Translations under genes and position numbers: made by a program
Notes under the pieces: generated by a model
Databases searched by the model: none
Seen by the model: the letters and a program-made list of their open reading frames with translations, nothing else
What the model was told of the DNA's origin: nothing
Source: an uncultured Clostridia bacterium
GTDB taxonomy: Bacteria > Bacillota > Clostridia > Peptostreptococcales > Anaerovoracaceae
Assembly (NCBI GenBank): GCA_934233735.1
Contig: CAKQGQ010000017.1
Span: 1-50,431 of the forward strand
Direction of reading: 5' to 3'
DNA length: 50,431 nt
Shown here: positions 42,080 to 50,356 of the stretch, piece by piece
Layout of the letters: each line of letters begins with the position of its first letter
Numbering within the stretch: the first letter of the stretch is position 1

Positions 42080-44455
42080 ATGTTAAACGAAAGACTGCAA
42101 AAAATGAGAACAAAGCTGTGGGACTCCAGACCTTGCATCACAGCAGAAAGACTTGTTTTAGCAACAGAAGCATATCAGAAATTTGCGGGAGATGCGATTC
42201 CAATCTTCCGTGCAGAAGTTGTAAAATACATCATGGAGCACATGACGACTTTGATTATGGAAGATGAACTCATCGTCGGCACTCCAACCAATAAATACAG
42301 AGGCGCGAACCTTCATCCGGAATTCCAGTCCAGTTCCTGGTACATCAGCGACATCGACGATTTTCCGGTAAGAACGAAAGACCCGTATGACATCTCTCCG
42401 GAAGACAGAGAACTGATACTCAAGACACTTCCTTACTGGGAAGGCAAGTCCATGGAAGATATGTCCAAGACGGCGCTTCCGCCGCATACGGAAGAATGCA
42501 TTCAGGACGATATTATCACGGTAGGTCTCAGAAACGGCGTTTCCGGCGAAACGACCTGTGACCACGAAAAAATCCTTACGGTAGGTCTGAAGGGTTATAT
42601 CGATGAATGCCGCGAAAACATCGCAAAGACTCCGGGAACCTGCAAAGAAGATCAGGAAAAGATTAACTACTGGAAGGCTTGCATTATCCAGTGCGAAGGT
42701 TTGATTATCTATGCACACAGAATGGCAGAAGAAGCAGAAAGACAGGCAGCTTGCTGCACAGACGAAAAGCGCAAGAAAGAACTCCTTACAATCGCTGAAA
42801 ACTGCAGAGTTGTTCCGGAACTTCCACCGCAGAACTTCCAGCAGGCATTACAGTCCATTTGGTTCATACATGTTTACTTCCACATCGAAGTATGTACAAC
42901 AGCAAACGGATTCGGCAGATTCGACCAGTACATGTGGCCGTACTATAAAAAAGATGTAATAGATGAAAAGAATATAACACAGGATGAAGCGCTTGAAATG
43001 CTCGAATGCTTCTACCTGAAAGCTTGCGAAGTTTTCGAAGTAAGAGACAAATGGTACGCAACTTCCTTCGCAGGTTATCCGATGTGGGAAATCCTCATCG
43101 TCGGCGGACAGACTCGTGACGGCAAGGACGCTACAAACGAATTATCCTACCTCTGCCTGGAAGCTGCAAACCAGCTCAAGACAACGCAGCCGGTAATGGC
43201 AGTCAGAGTCTGGGACGGCACACCGGAAGAATTGATTCGCAAAGGCTGCCTAATGATTCAGGACGGACAGGCAAATCCGGGATTCTTCAACGACTATGCT
43301 GCTATGAAGATGACGCAGGGTAAGGGCTGCACCATCGAAGAAGCAAGAGACTGGACAATCGTAGGCTGCATCCAGCCGGGTCCGGGAGGTGGAACAACAG
43401 ACGGTTCCCCTGACGCAGGTTATGTCAACATGGGCAAGATGCTCGAATTCGTTCTCCATAACGGTGTTGACCCGTCAACGGGTAAGCTTATGGGACTTCA
43501 GACAGGAGATCCGAGAGATTTCAAGAACATTGAGGAATTCAAGGATGCACTGAAGAAACAGATCCTTCACCACTACAAACTTGTAACCGAAGGTTATAAG
43601 ATTATGCAGAGCATGCATATGCTCAGATTCCCGGTTATCTTCGCGTCCATGGTTACAAAGGGCTGTGTGGAAAGCGGCAGATCCGTTCAGGAGGGCGGTG
43701 CAAAATACAGCACTGCGGGCCTTTACATCACAGGTGCAGCCAATATGGCAGACTCAATTGAAGCAATTCAGAAGTGCGTATTCGAAGATAAGGACATCAC
43801 AATGGATGAACTCATCAAAGCACTTGATAATAATTTTGAAGGCGAAGAACGTATGCGTCAGCTCCTTCTGAACAAACCTGAAAAATTCGGAAACGACAAA
43901 GCACATGTAGACGGAATTTACAGAGAAATGATGCACTTCATCGCAGACAATGTTCAGACATGGCCGGACGCAAGAGGCGGCTGGTTCTCATTTAATGTTC
44001 ACTCACAGACCGTAAACGTATCACACGGTGCGGTATGCGGAGCAACACCTGACGGAAGACTTGCAGGAGAACCTTTCTGCGATAACGCTTCACCAATGAT
44101 GGGACGCGATAAGAGTGGTCCTACCGCAACGGTTAAGTCCGTAGCATCCATGGGACAGGAAGCATTCCATGACGGTGCATTGTTCAACCTTCGTTTTGAC
44201 CCGAAGGGCGTTGAAGGTGAAAAAGGTATGGAAAGCATCGAAGGCGTAATCAGAACCTATTTCGACCACGGCGGCGAACACATTCAGATTAACGTTGTTG
44301 ATACAGAAACACTCAAGGATGCGCAGAAACATCCTGAAAACTATAAAGGACTCATGGTTCGTGTAGCGGGTTACATGGCTTACTTCACCGAGCTCGACAA
44401 GAGTGCTCAGGATACCATTATCTACAGAACCGCACACTTCGAAAAGGCTGAATAG
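42080..44455 (+). CDS. Glycyl radical enzyme of the pyruvate formate-lyase-like family, substrate unknown
   Basis: 791 residues; GGGGG precedes the ATG. The glycyl radical site is G764 in RVAGYMAYF near the C-terminus. The thiyl cysteine is C430 in TIVGCIQPGPGGG. Dehydratases and C-N or C-S lyases of the family (glycerol, choline, isethionate, hydroxyproline enzymes) read GCVE there, with the Glu two residues on acting as a base; here it is Q432. The length fits the dehydratase/lyase branch, not the longer X-succinate synthases. The activase follows 10 bases later and an SDR precedes. The enzyme works in anaerobic cytoplasm and is cut by oxygen at the glycyl site. Substrate cannot be assigned. 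Confidence 0.93.
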   Translation: MLNERLQKMRTKLWDSRPCITAERLVLATEAYQKFAGDAIPIFRAEVVKYIMEHMTTLIMEDELIVGTPTNKYRGANLHPEFQSSSWYISDIDDFPVRTKDPYDISPEDRELILKTLPYWEGKSMEDMSKTALPPHTEECIQDDIITVGLRNGVSGETTCDHEKILTVGLKGYIDECRENIAKTPGTCKEDQEKINYWKACIIQCEGLIIYAHRMAEEAERQAACCTDEKRKKELLTIAENCRVVPELPPQNFQQALQSIWFIHVYFHIEVCTTANGFGRFDQYMWPYYKKDVIDEKNITQDEALEMLECFYLKACEVFEVRDKWYATSFAGYPMWEILIVGGQTRDGKDATNELSYLCLEAANQLKTTQPVMAVRVWDGTPEELIRKGCLMIQDGQANPGFFNDYAAMKMTQGKGCTIEEARDWTIVGCIQPGPGGGTTDGSPDAGYVNMGKMLEFVLHNGVDPSTGKLMGLQTGDPRDFKNIEEFKDALKKQILHHYKLVTEGYKIMQSMHMLRFPVIFASMVTKGCVESGRSVQEGGAKYSTAGLYITGAANMADSIEAIQKCVFEDKDITMDELIKALDNNFEGEERMRQLLLNKPEKFGNDKAHVDGIYREMMHFIADNVQTWPDARGGWFSFNVHSQTVNVSHGAVCGATPDGRLAGEPFCDNASPMMGRDKSGPTATVKSVASMGQEAFHDGALFNLRFDPKGVEGEKGMESIEGVIRTYFDHGGEHIQINVVDTETLKDAQKHPENYKGLMVRVAGYMAYFTELDKSAQDTIIYRTAHFEKAE

Positions 44456-44465
44456 GGAGACCGTG

Positions 44466-45407
44466 ATGGAAAATAACACACGCAGGGCACTCGTAGGAGC
44501 GATACAGAAGTTCAGCACGGAGGACGGTCCGGGCATCAGAGCGACTGTGTTCCTCAAGGGCTGCCCGCTAAGCTGCAAATGGTGTCATAACCCTGAGCTT
44601 ATCAGCTTCAAACAACAAATTATCGAAATGCCGAACAGCTGCATCAAATGCGGGTACTGCCTTACGCACTGCCCGCAGAATGCAATCTTTGTCGGTGAAG
44701 AAGATCAAAAAATACATGTGGACCGCGCGCTTTGCGATTGTTGCCTTGCTTGTACGAAATTCTGCTATGCCGAAGCCCTGAAGGCTGTAGCAAAGGAAAT
44801 GACCGCAGAAGAGATCATGGCAGAAGTTCTGCAGGACAAAGGATTTTATGAGCATACGGGCGGCGGAATGACTATCAGCGGAGGCGAAATGCTTTCGCAG
44901 GTGGATTTTGCCGAAGAACTTATAGAGCTGGCACGCAAAAACGATGTGCATGTGTGCCTTGACACATCGGGTTTCGGAGACGGAGACCGGCTCATGGAAC
45001 TTGCGGAATATGAAAACGTCACCAACATTCTGTATGACATGAAGGCAATTGATAATGATGTTCATAAAGAATATGTGGGACAGAGCAACGAAGTGATTCT
45101 TGAAAATTTGAAAAGACTCGCGAACAATCCCGTTACGAATTCAAAAATCCAAATGAGAATGCCTCTTATGCACGATGTAAACGACAAATGGGATATTATA
45201 GAGAAGACCGCAGAATTTTACAAAGAAAACGGAATCACGCATTTAACGCTCCTGCCTTATCATAATTTGGGTTTGGCAAAGAAGAGAAACCTCGGGCAGA
45301 AACCTGCGGATTTCGTAACACCTTCCGATGATTACGTAGATAGGATAAAAAAATTTTTTGAGGAAGAAGCGGGAATGCTGGTAGAGGTTTTGGGAAAAAC
45401 AAAATAA
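44466..45407 (+). CDS. Glycyl radical enzyme activating protein (radical SAM)
   Basis: 313 residues from ATG 44466; GGGAGA lies ahead, across the stop codon of the upstream gene. Radical SAM motif C33-x3-C37-x2-C40 in KGCPLSCKWC, preceded by FSTEDGPGIRATVF typical of activases. A ferredoxin-like insert with two clusters: CIKCGYCLTHCP and CDCCLACTKFCY. TISGGEML and the later DMKAID follow the family pattern. It uses S-adenosylmethionine to abstract hydrogen from G764 of the enzyme encoded just upstream. Confidence 0.95.
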   Translation: MENNTRRALVGAIQKFSTEDGPGIRATVFLKGCPLSCKWCHNPELISFKQQIIEMPNSCIKCGYCLTHCPQNAIFVGEEDQKIHVDRALCDCCLACTKFCYAEALKAVAKEMTAEEIMAEVLQDKGFYEHTGGGMTISGGEMLSQVDFAEELIELARKNDVHVCLDTSGFGDGDRLMELAEYENVTNILYDMKAIDNDVHKEYVGQSNEVILENLKRLANNPVTNSKIQMRMPLMHDVNDKWDIIEKTAEFYKENGITHLTLLPYHNLGLAKKRNLGQKPADFVTPSDDYVDRIKKFFEEEAGMLVEVLGKTK

Positions 45408-45419
45408 ATGCTTTTAGAA

Positions 45420-45480
45420 AACAATGAAGCTCGGCAACATTGGACATCAACCGGTCCTTTGTACCGAGCTTTGTTGTTTT
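45420..45480. terminator. Terminator between the activase gene and the convergent lipase gene
   Basis: AAGCTCGG pairs with CCGAGCTT, extended by AACA/TGTT, around a loop that has its own small stem (GGAC/GTCC). TTGTTTT follows. It touches the end of the minus-strand gene and can serve both directions. Confidence 0.8.
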
Positions 45481-46621
45481 ATATGAGTTGATATTTCACC
45501 AGGAAGCTTGCCGCATGGATAATGTCAGGCAGCAGCTTTACTGCGGCACGGGAAAGGAAAATGCTCTGCGAGCCTTTTTCCTTGAGGTTGTATGCGATGA
45601 GGAACGTGAGGGCACGCGGATTTGCGACATTTCTGATGTTTGTCAGAAGCTCCTTCGGAGATTGTAAGGAGAAAACATCGCTGTACTTATCCAAAGCCTC
45701 CTTCGCTTCGAGATTGGATGTACGGACAGCATCGGAAATTTTTTCGAGGAAAATTTCATTGGTGTACAGCACAAGCGGATCAAGCTCGAAAATCTTTGCG
45801 CAGGCATCGGCATCCTTGAGTATGGTCTTAGGGAATGTGCCTTTTGCAAAAGAAAAATAAGTACCGTCGATAAGACCGAGGGCTTTCATCGCGTCAAGGT
45901 ATCCAAGACGCAGGATACGCTTGGAATTAGCCTTGTCGAAGATCAGGATGCTGCCAAGATCCCACTTCGGTTCTATATATACAAGATTCGGTGCCGTTTC
46001 GAGGGTTTCGTGTCTTACGACGCCCATGCCCTTAAGATTGACGGCTATGACATGAGTTGCGCCTTTTTTGACCGCCATCTCAACGGGGATTTCATCTGCA
46101 TATCCGCCGTCGATATAGTCTGTGCCGTCGATTTCATAGCTGTGAATCGCAGGAAACGCAGAAGCGCTTGCGATGATATAATCAATCAGTTTTCCCTGCG
46201 GGATGTCTTCCTTAAACATATAATGCGCTTCGAATGTCGGAAGTGAAACCACGGGGATTCCGTAGTCCATCGGCAGACGGCGGATGAGATCCTCGTCGAT
46301 ATATTCTTCTAAAAGTTTTTTCAGACCGGAGGTTCCCGCACCGTGATTAAAGACGATTTCGCGTGCATACTCCAGCGGCTGGCTGCCTTCCGGCACATCG
46401 AAAACCATGTGCGTTTCCATCTCACGCCAGAGCTTTGCAGTCAACTCCAAATCCCCCTGCACAACCATCGCCGCATTGATTGCGCCGACGGAGCAGCCGG
46501 TTACAATGTCGATATCGATTCCAAGCTCTGAAAGAGCCTGCCATACGCCTGCTTCATAGGCTCCGCGGGAGCCGCCTCCTCCTAAAACGAGAGCGGTGCG
46601 TTTACTTTTTTTCATTTTCAT
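45479..46621 (-). CDS. Patatin-like phospholipase (RssA/YchK group)
   Basis: 380 residues; ATG 46621 lies eight bases after AAGGAG. Oxyanion loop GGGGSRGAYEAG at about 14-25, nucleophile S44 in GCSVGAINA (a GxSxG site with Cys second) and the dyad aspartate D171 in YIDGGYAD. Family members hydrolyse acyl esters of phospholipids. A C-terminal region of about 180 residues beyond the patatin fold is helical and uncharacterised. The gene stands alone on its strand. Confidence 0.88.
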   Translation of the reverse strand: MKMKKSKRTALVLGGGGSRGAYEAGVWQALSELGIDIDIVTGCSVGAINAAMVVQGDLELTAKLWREMETHMVFDVPEGSQPLEYAREIVFNHGAGTSGLKKLLEEYIDEDLIRRLPMDYGIPVVSLPTFEAHYMFKEDIPQGKLIDYIIASASAFPAIHSYEIDGTDYIDGGYADEIPVEMAVKKGATHVIAVNLKGMGVVRHETLETAPNLVYIEPKWDLGSILIFDKANSKRILRLGYLDAMKALGLIDGTYFSFAKGTFPKTILKDADACAKIFELDPLVLYTNEIFLEKISDAVRTSNLEAKEALDKYSDVFSLQSPKELLTNIRNVANPRALTFLIAYNLKEKGSQSIFLSRAAVKLLPDIIHAASFLVKYQLI

Positions 46622-46713
46622 ACCCCATACTCCTTCACTTTTGACTACCAAAATTTTATCATAAATGTTATACTATAAGCAAGAAAAACCAAAAAAATTC
46701 GGAGGTGGATGAA

Positions 46714-47442
46714 TTGGACGCCAGATTAAAAGAAATAATAGAAAAAAGCGATAATATCGTATTCTTCGGTGGGGCGGGCGTTTCGACCGAGAGCAATATC
46801 CCGGATTTTCGTTCGGAAAAGGGTTTATACAATGCGCAGCAGCAGTACGGAAGAAGCCCGGAAGAAATGCTTTCGCACAGCTTCTTCGTGCAGCATACCG
46901 ACACCTTCTTTGACTATTACAAGCACAATCTGATTTATACGGATGCACAGCCGAATAAGGCGCATAAAGCGCTTGCTTACCTGGAGCAGGAAGGCAGGCT
47001 GAAGGCGGTAATTACGCAGAATATCGACGGCCTGCATCAAAAAGCAGGCAGTCGCAGGGTTTACGAGCTGCATGGCTCGGTGCTGCGAAATCACTGCATG
47101 AACTGTGGGGAAGCTTTCCCACTTGAATACATCATGGACGATGCACACTGCCGCGGAAATATTCCGGTCTGTCCGAAATGCGGCGGCATTATCAAGCCGG
47201 ATGTTGTACTCTACGAGGAGTCCCTCGACGAAAACTGCCTGACGGGAGCCATCGAGGCGATTGAAAAGGCAGACACTTTGATTATAGGCGGAACCTCACT
47301 GGTCGTTTACCCTGCAGCGGGTTTAATTCAGTATTTTAGGGGTAAAAATTTAGTATTAATTAATAAACAGCCAACGCCGTACGATAACAAAGCGGATTTG
47401 GTAATTAATGATGCAATCGGAAAAGTTATGGAGGTAGAATAA
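46714..47442 (+). CDS. cobB: Sir2-family NAD-dependent protein deacylase (sirtuin)
   Basis: 242 residues. TTG 46714 was chosen as start because GGAGG stands eight bases ahead; the GTG at 46705 overlaps that site. Motifs: GGAGVSTESNIPDFRS, TQNIDGLHQKAG, ELHGSV with the catalytic His, and zinc cysteines CMNCG and CPKCGG. GTSLVVYPAAG closes the NAD pocket. It removes acyl groups from lysines, producing nicotinamide. It heads a three-gene run with a cysteine hydrolase and a DUF2156 protein. Confidence 0.94.
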   Translation: MDARLKEIIEKSDNIVFFGGAGVSTESNIPDFRSEKGLYNAQQQYGRSPEEMLSHSFFVQHTDTFFDYYKHNLIYTDAQPNKAHKALAYLEQEGRLKAVITQNIDGLHQKAGSRRVYELHGSVLRNHCMNCGEAFPLEYIMDDAHCRGNIPVCPKCGGIIKPDVVLYEESLDENCLTGAIEAIEKADTLIIGGTSLVVYPAAGLIQYFRGKNLVLINKQPTPYDNKADLVINDAIGKVMEVE

Positions 47443-47443
47443 A

Positions 47444-48016
47444 ATGGCAGGATTGTTCAACAGATTGAAACAGCTTAAAATAGAAAGAGACGATGCGATT
47501 TTCGTGGCAATTGACTTTCAGGAAAGACTTTTGCCGGCGATGCACGACTGTGATGCGCTCGAAGAGCGCGTTGTCAAGCTTGTAAAGGGAATGCGCGAGC
47601 TTGGCGTTCCGATGATTGTAACCCAGCAGTATACGAAGGGACTTGGTCCGACGGTACCGTCAATCGCAGAGGCACTTGGAGACTTCACGCCGGTTGAAAA
47701 AACCTCGTTCAGCTGCTTAGGAGAAGATACTTTCGTTGAAGCAATCGAAGCAAGCGATAAAGGAACCGTAATTCTGGCAGGAATCGAAGCGCATATTTGT
47801 GTAGAACAGACGGCTATCGATCTTTTAAGAGACGGATATGAAGTTGCCCTGGTGACCGACTGTGTGCAGTCCAGAGATCCGAAAAATAAAGAGATTACAT
47901 TGCAGAGACTTGCGCAGGCAGGGGTGATTTTGACAAGCTTTGAAAGCGTACTGTATGAACTTCTGGGAGGGGCTAAGGCACCGGAGTTCAAGGCAATCTC
48001 TGCGCTTGTAAAATAA
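47444..48016 (+). CDS. Isochorismatase-family cysteine hydrolase
   Basis: 190 residues, starting one base after the sirtuin stop. Catalytic triad D24 (AIDFQ), K86 (EKTSFS) and C119 (AHICVEQTA). The ordinary nicotinamidase metal site (Asp-x-His in a DxHxxxHxxF-like stretch) is absent; in its place stands TQQYTKGLGPTVP, as in YcaC/ISOC2-type members. Substrate unknown. The tight link to an NAD-consuming sirtuin hints at nicotinamide or related amide hydrolysis, but the missing metal ligands argue against a standard PncA. Confidence 0.9.
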   Translation: MAGLFNRLKQLKIERDDAIFVAIDFQERLLPAMHDCDALEERVVKLVKGMRELGVPMIVTQQYTKGLGPTVPSIAEALGDFTPVEKTSFSCLGEDTFVEAIEASDKGTVILAGIEAHICVEQTAIDLLRDGYEVALVTDCVQSRDPKNKEITLQRLAQAGVILTSFESVLYELLGGAKAPEFKAISALVK

Positions 48017-48064
48017 GTGCCGGCGAAAAAACGGAACGAAAAAAAGCAACAGGCAGGAGACAGA

Positions 48065-49015
48065 ATGATATTTGAGAGAACTTTTGATGATTTAAGCGAA
48101 GAAGATGTGAGACTGCTGAACTCGTATTTCGACGGGTACGATTATCAGTCGTCCGGGCACACGCTCATTGCGAACTATATTTGGCGAAACACGCATCAGA
48201 TCAGCTGGCAGGTAATCGGCGACTATCTTTGCATAGGGGCGCTTGGTGAGCTTGAGCCGGAGGAGGACAAGCAGTATTTCATGTCCTTTCCGCTGACGAA
48301 AACCGGCTCGTATGATGTGGATTCGCTGAGGGAAACCTTGCTGACGGCGAAGGAGATGTTCCGCGCAAAGGGGCAGAATCTGAACCTCAGCCTGATTCCG
48401 GGACCGCTGGCGCATTATCTGCCGGAGTGCTTTCCGGAAGGAGTCTACCTGGAACATGACCGGGATGACGATGACTATATCTATTTAAAGGAGGATTTGG
48501 TGAACTTGAGCGGCAGGAAGCTGCACCAGAAGAAAAATCACCTGAATTATTTCCTGAAAAACTACGAGTTTACCTATGAAGAGGCGACGCCGGAGACGGC
48601 AGACGAAATCATGGCGTATATCGAAAGCAAAAACGAGTACAAGCTCGGAGAGACACCAGAAGAGTGGAAGGAGATTTTGGAGCTGGAGACGGAGGCAATC
48701 CGTGAGCTGCTGAAATTCATCGGCAAAGGACTTTTGTCGGGAATCATCCGCATCGACGGAAAAATCGAGGCAGTTACGCTCGCTGAATTCGCGCGTACAA
48801 ACAGCAAGGAAACGGTTCTGGTGCATGTCGAAAAGGCGGACGACCGGATTCGCGGACTCTATCAGGCGATTAACAACGAGTTTTGCAAGCGCCTTCCTGA
48901 GGAGACGATTTATGTAAACCGTGAAGAGGACATGGGGCTTGACAATCTGAGGCAGACGAAGCTTTCCTATAAGCCGGTGAAAATGGGCGAGAAATATTTT
49001 GCGGTAATACGGTAA
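48065..49015 (+). CDS. DUF2156 (phosphatidylglycerol lysyltransferase C-terminal-like) protein
   Basis: 316 residues from ATG 48065 after GGAGA. Two GNAT-like halves, with LSGRKLHQKKNHLNYFLKNY, GLLSGIIRIDGKIEAVTLAE and YVNREEDMGLDNLRQTKLSY, match the soluble DUF2156 family (PF09924). It lacks the membrane domain of MprF, so it is probably a cytoplasmic acyl or aminoacyl transferase of unknown substrate. Last gene of the sirtuin run, followed by a terminator. Confidence 0.86.
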   Translation: MIFERTFDDLSEEDVRLLNSYFDGYDYQSSGHTLIANYIWRNTHQISWQVIGDYLCIGALGELEPEEDKQYFMSFPLTKTGSYDVDSLRETLLTAKEMFRAKGQNLNLSLIPGPLAHYLPECFPEGVYLEHDRDDDDYIYLKEDLVNLSGRKLHQKKNHLNYFLKNYEFTYEEATPETADEIMAYIESKNEYKLGETPEEWKEILELETEAIRELLKFIGKGLLSGIIRIDGKIEAVTLAEFARTNSKETVLVHVEKADDRIRGLYQAINNEFCKRLPEETIYVNREEDMGLDNLRQTKLSYKPVKMGEKYFAVIR

Positions 49016-49021
49016 ATAAAC

Positions 49022-49058
49022 ATTCCGACAGGGCATTATCCTTGTCGGAATTTTTTTA
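49022..49058 (+). terminator. Terminator of the sirtuin operon
   Basis: ATTCCGACA pairs with TGTCGGAAT (with an extra GG/CC inside), followed by seven T residues. Confidence 0.9.
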
Positions 49059-49108
49059 CAGAAAAAACTGCCAATTTCATAAAACCCTCACTGTTTTCCA
49101 ACATTTTC

Positions 49109-49137
49109 TTTACTTTTTCTTCAAAATGTTGTATCAT
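49109..49137 (+). promoter_or_regulatory. Candidate promoter of the signal peptidase gene
   Basis: TTTACT (49109-49114), a 17-base spacer and TATCAT (49132-49137), about 65 bases before the start codon. Moderate match only. Confidence 0.42.
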
Positions 49138-49202
49138 AAGAGTACAATGTTTGGACATAAGTGTTCACACACAGGAACACATGAAAAGAGGAAAAACACA
49201 AC

Positions 49203-50027
49203 ATGAATAAGACATGGGAAATGATTAAAAAAATACTGGTAGGACTCGTCGTAGTGATGGCGGTCTGCATGATGATTTTCACGCTTGTGACCGTGCTGAC
49301 CTGCAATCAGACCGAGCGCTCACTCTTCGGATACAGAGGCTTCATCGTCCGTTCCGACTCCATGAGTGCGACGGACTTCAGCGCAGGCGACCTCATCGTC
49401 GTAAAGGAAGTAGACCCTGCAACTCTGCAGGAAGGCGACATCATTTCGTTCACTTCCAACAACACGGAAAACTTCGGCGAGGTTGTAACGCATAAGATCC
49501 GCCGTGTGACAACAGACGAAAGCGGAAATCCGGCATTCGTAACCTATGGTACAACGACGGACTCCGATGACGAAAGTCTGGTTACATATGAATTCGTCTT
49601 AGGCAAATATGTAAAGAGCCTGCCGGCAGCAGGAAGACTCTTCGCATTTATCAAGACGACGCCGGGCTATATCGTGTGCATCTTCCTGCCGTTCCTGATT
49701 TTGATTATCATACAGGGAATGAACAGCGTGCGATTGTTCAGACAATATAAGCAGGAGCAGATGGCGGAAATCACGGCGGCGCAGGAGCAGCAAAAAGCGG
49801 AAATGGAAGCCGAGCGGAAGAAGCTCGAGGAAGAGCGACTGGAATCGCAGAAGATGATGCAGGAGCTGATGAAGCTGAAAGAGCAGATGAGCGGAATGCA
49901 GCAGACCGGCGCTGCGGCAGAGGGCGAAGCGAGCGAGCCGGAGACGGAAGTCAAGACGGCGGCGGAAAGCAAACCTCAGGCAGAAAACGAACCTGCGGAA
50001 ACTTCCGAAGATGTGCCGCAGCCATAA
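49203..50027 (+). CDS. sipW: SipW-like (S26B) signal peptidase I with coiled-coil tail
   Basis: 274 residues. N-terminal membrane helix about 9-33; catalytic domain with nucleophile S53 in RSDSMS and H97 in VVTHKIRRV, so the Ser-His type (SipW/ER-like) and not the Ser-Lys bacterial type; an acidic stretch (D120-D123) follows. A second helix lies at about 155-178. Residues about 180-274 form a long Glu/Lys/Gln-rich coiled coil and an Ala/Glu/Pro tail, which is unusual for the family. Such peptidases process TasA-like or other SipW-dependent precursors; the start of one is encoded 330 bases downstream. Confidence 0.9.
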   Translation: MNKTWEMIKKILVGLVVVMAVCMMIFTLVTVLTCNQTERSLFGYRGFIVRSDSMSATDFSAGDLIVVKEVDPATLQEGDIISFTSNNTENFGEVVTHKIRRVTTDESGNPAFVTYGTTTDSDDESLVTYEFVLGKYVKSLPAAGRLFAFIKTTPGYIVCIFLPFLILIIIQGMNSVRLFRQYKQEQMAEITAAQEQQKAEMEAERKKLEEERLESQKMMQELMKLKEQMSGMQQTGAAAEGEASEPETEVKTAAESKPQAENEPAETSEDVPQP

Positions 50028-50155
50028 AATTCGAAAAAAAACGGAAAGTGTATGTATGACATATATAATGAGGCCGGGGCGCTCACCATGCATAAGGGTG
50101 AGGGCTTGACGATTCGCCTCAAGTAAGAAATACAGAGATGGAGTGTGACAAGACT

Positions 50156-50275
50156 ATGAAAAAGAAGAACACAATCCCTAAAATCCTTAGGGGGGGGGTA
50201 CCCCTTCCTAACGCGCCGCTTGCAGCGGGTATAACGCGCGGAGCGGCAAATCAAAATCAAATAACTGTTAAATAG
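50156..50275 (+). other. 39-codon open frame containing a nine-G tract
   Basis: ATG 50156 to TAG 50273-50275, with GGAG twelve bases ahead. The product begins MKKKNTIPKILRGG and has no known relatives that I recognise. A run of nine G (50190-50198) lies inside; gain or loss of one base would end the frame early. It may be a leader peptide or no gene at all. A palindrome GGGGTACCCC and a small CCGCT/AGCGG hairpin lie in the same stretch. TATAAT at 50064-50069 is a possible -10 box upstream. Confidence 0.3.
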
Positions 50276-50287
50276 GTACTTCTTGTG

Positions 50288-50337
50288 TTTCGGCGGCATT
50301 GGCACAGGTTGTGCCTTTTATGCATTGAATGCCGAAA
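50288..50337 (+). promoter_or_regulatory. Structured leader just ahead of the last gene
   Basis: TTTCGG and CATT (50288-50300) pair with AATG and CCGAAA (50328-50337). They enclose the hairpin GGCACA/TGTGCC (50301-50315), which is itself followed by TTTT. The enclosed hairpin could terminate transcription unless the outer stem forms, so this is a possible attenuator a few bases from the ribosome site. Confidence 0.5.
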
Positions 50338-50356
50338 TTTCAAGGAGGAATAAGAT

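Noticed and set aside
42080..44455. Pyruvate formate-lyase or benzylsuccinate synthase
   Set aside because: The paired cysteines of pyruvate formate-lyase are absent (a single C430), and there are no small accessory subunits as in benzylsuccinate synthase.
47444..48016. Nicotinamidase PncA partner of the sirtuin
   Set aside because: The metal-binding Asp and His residues of PncA are missing, though the D24-K86-C119 triad is present; kept as a general cysteine hydrolase.
50190..50207. GGGGTACCCC with poly-G as a cloning or assembly artefact (KpnI-like site)
   Set aside because: The flanking sequence continues as normal leader DNA and no vector sequence is visible; the exact G count may still be uncertain.
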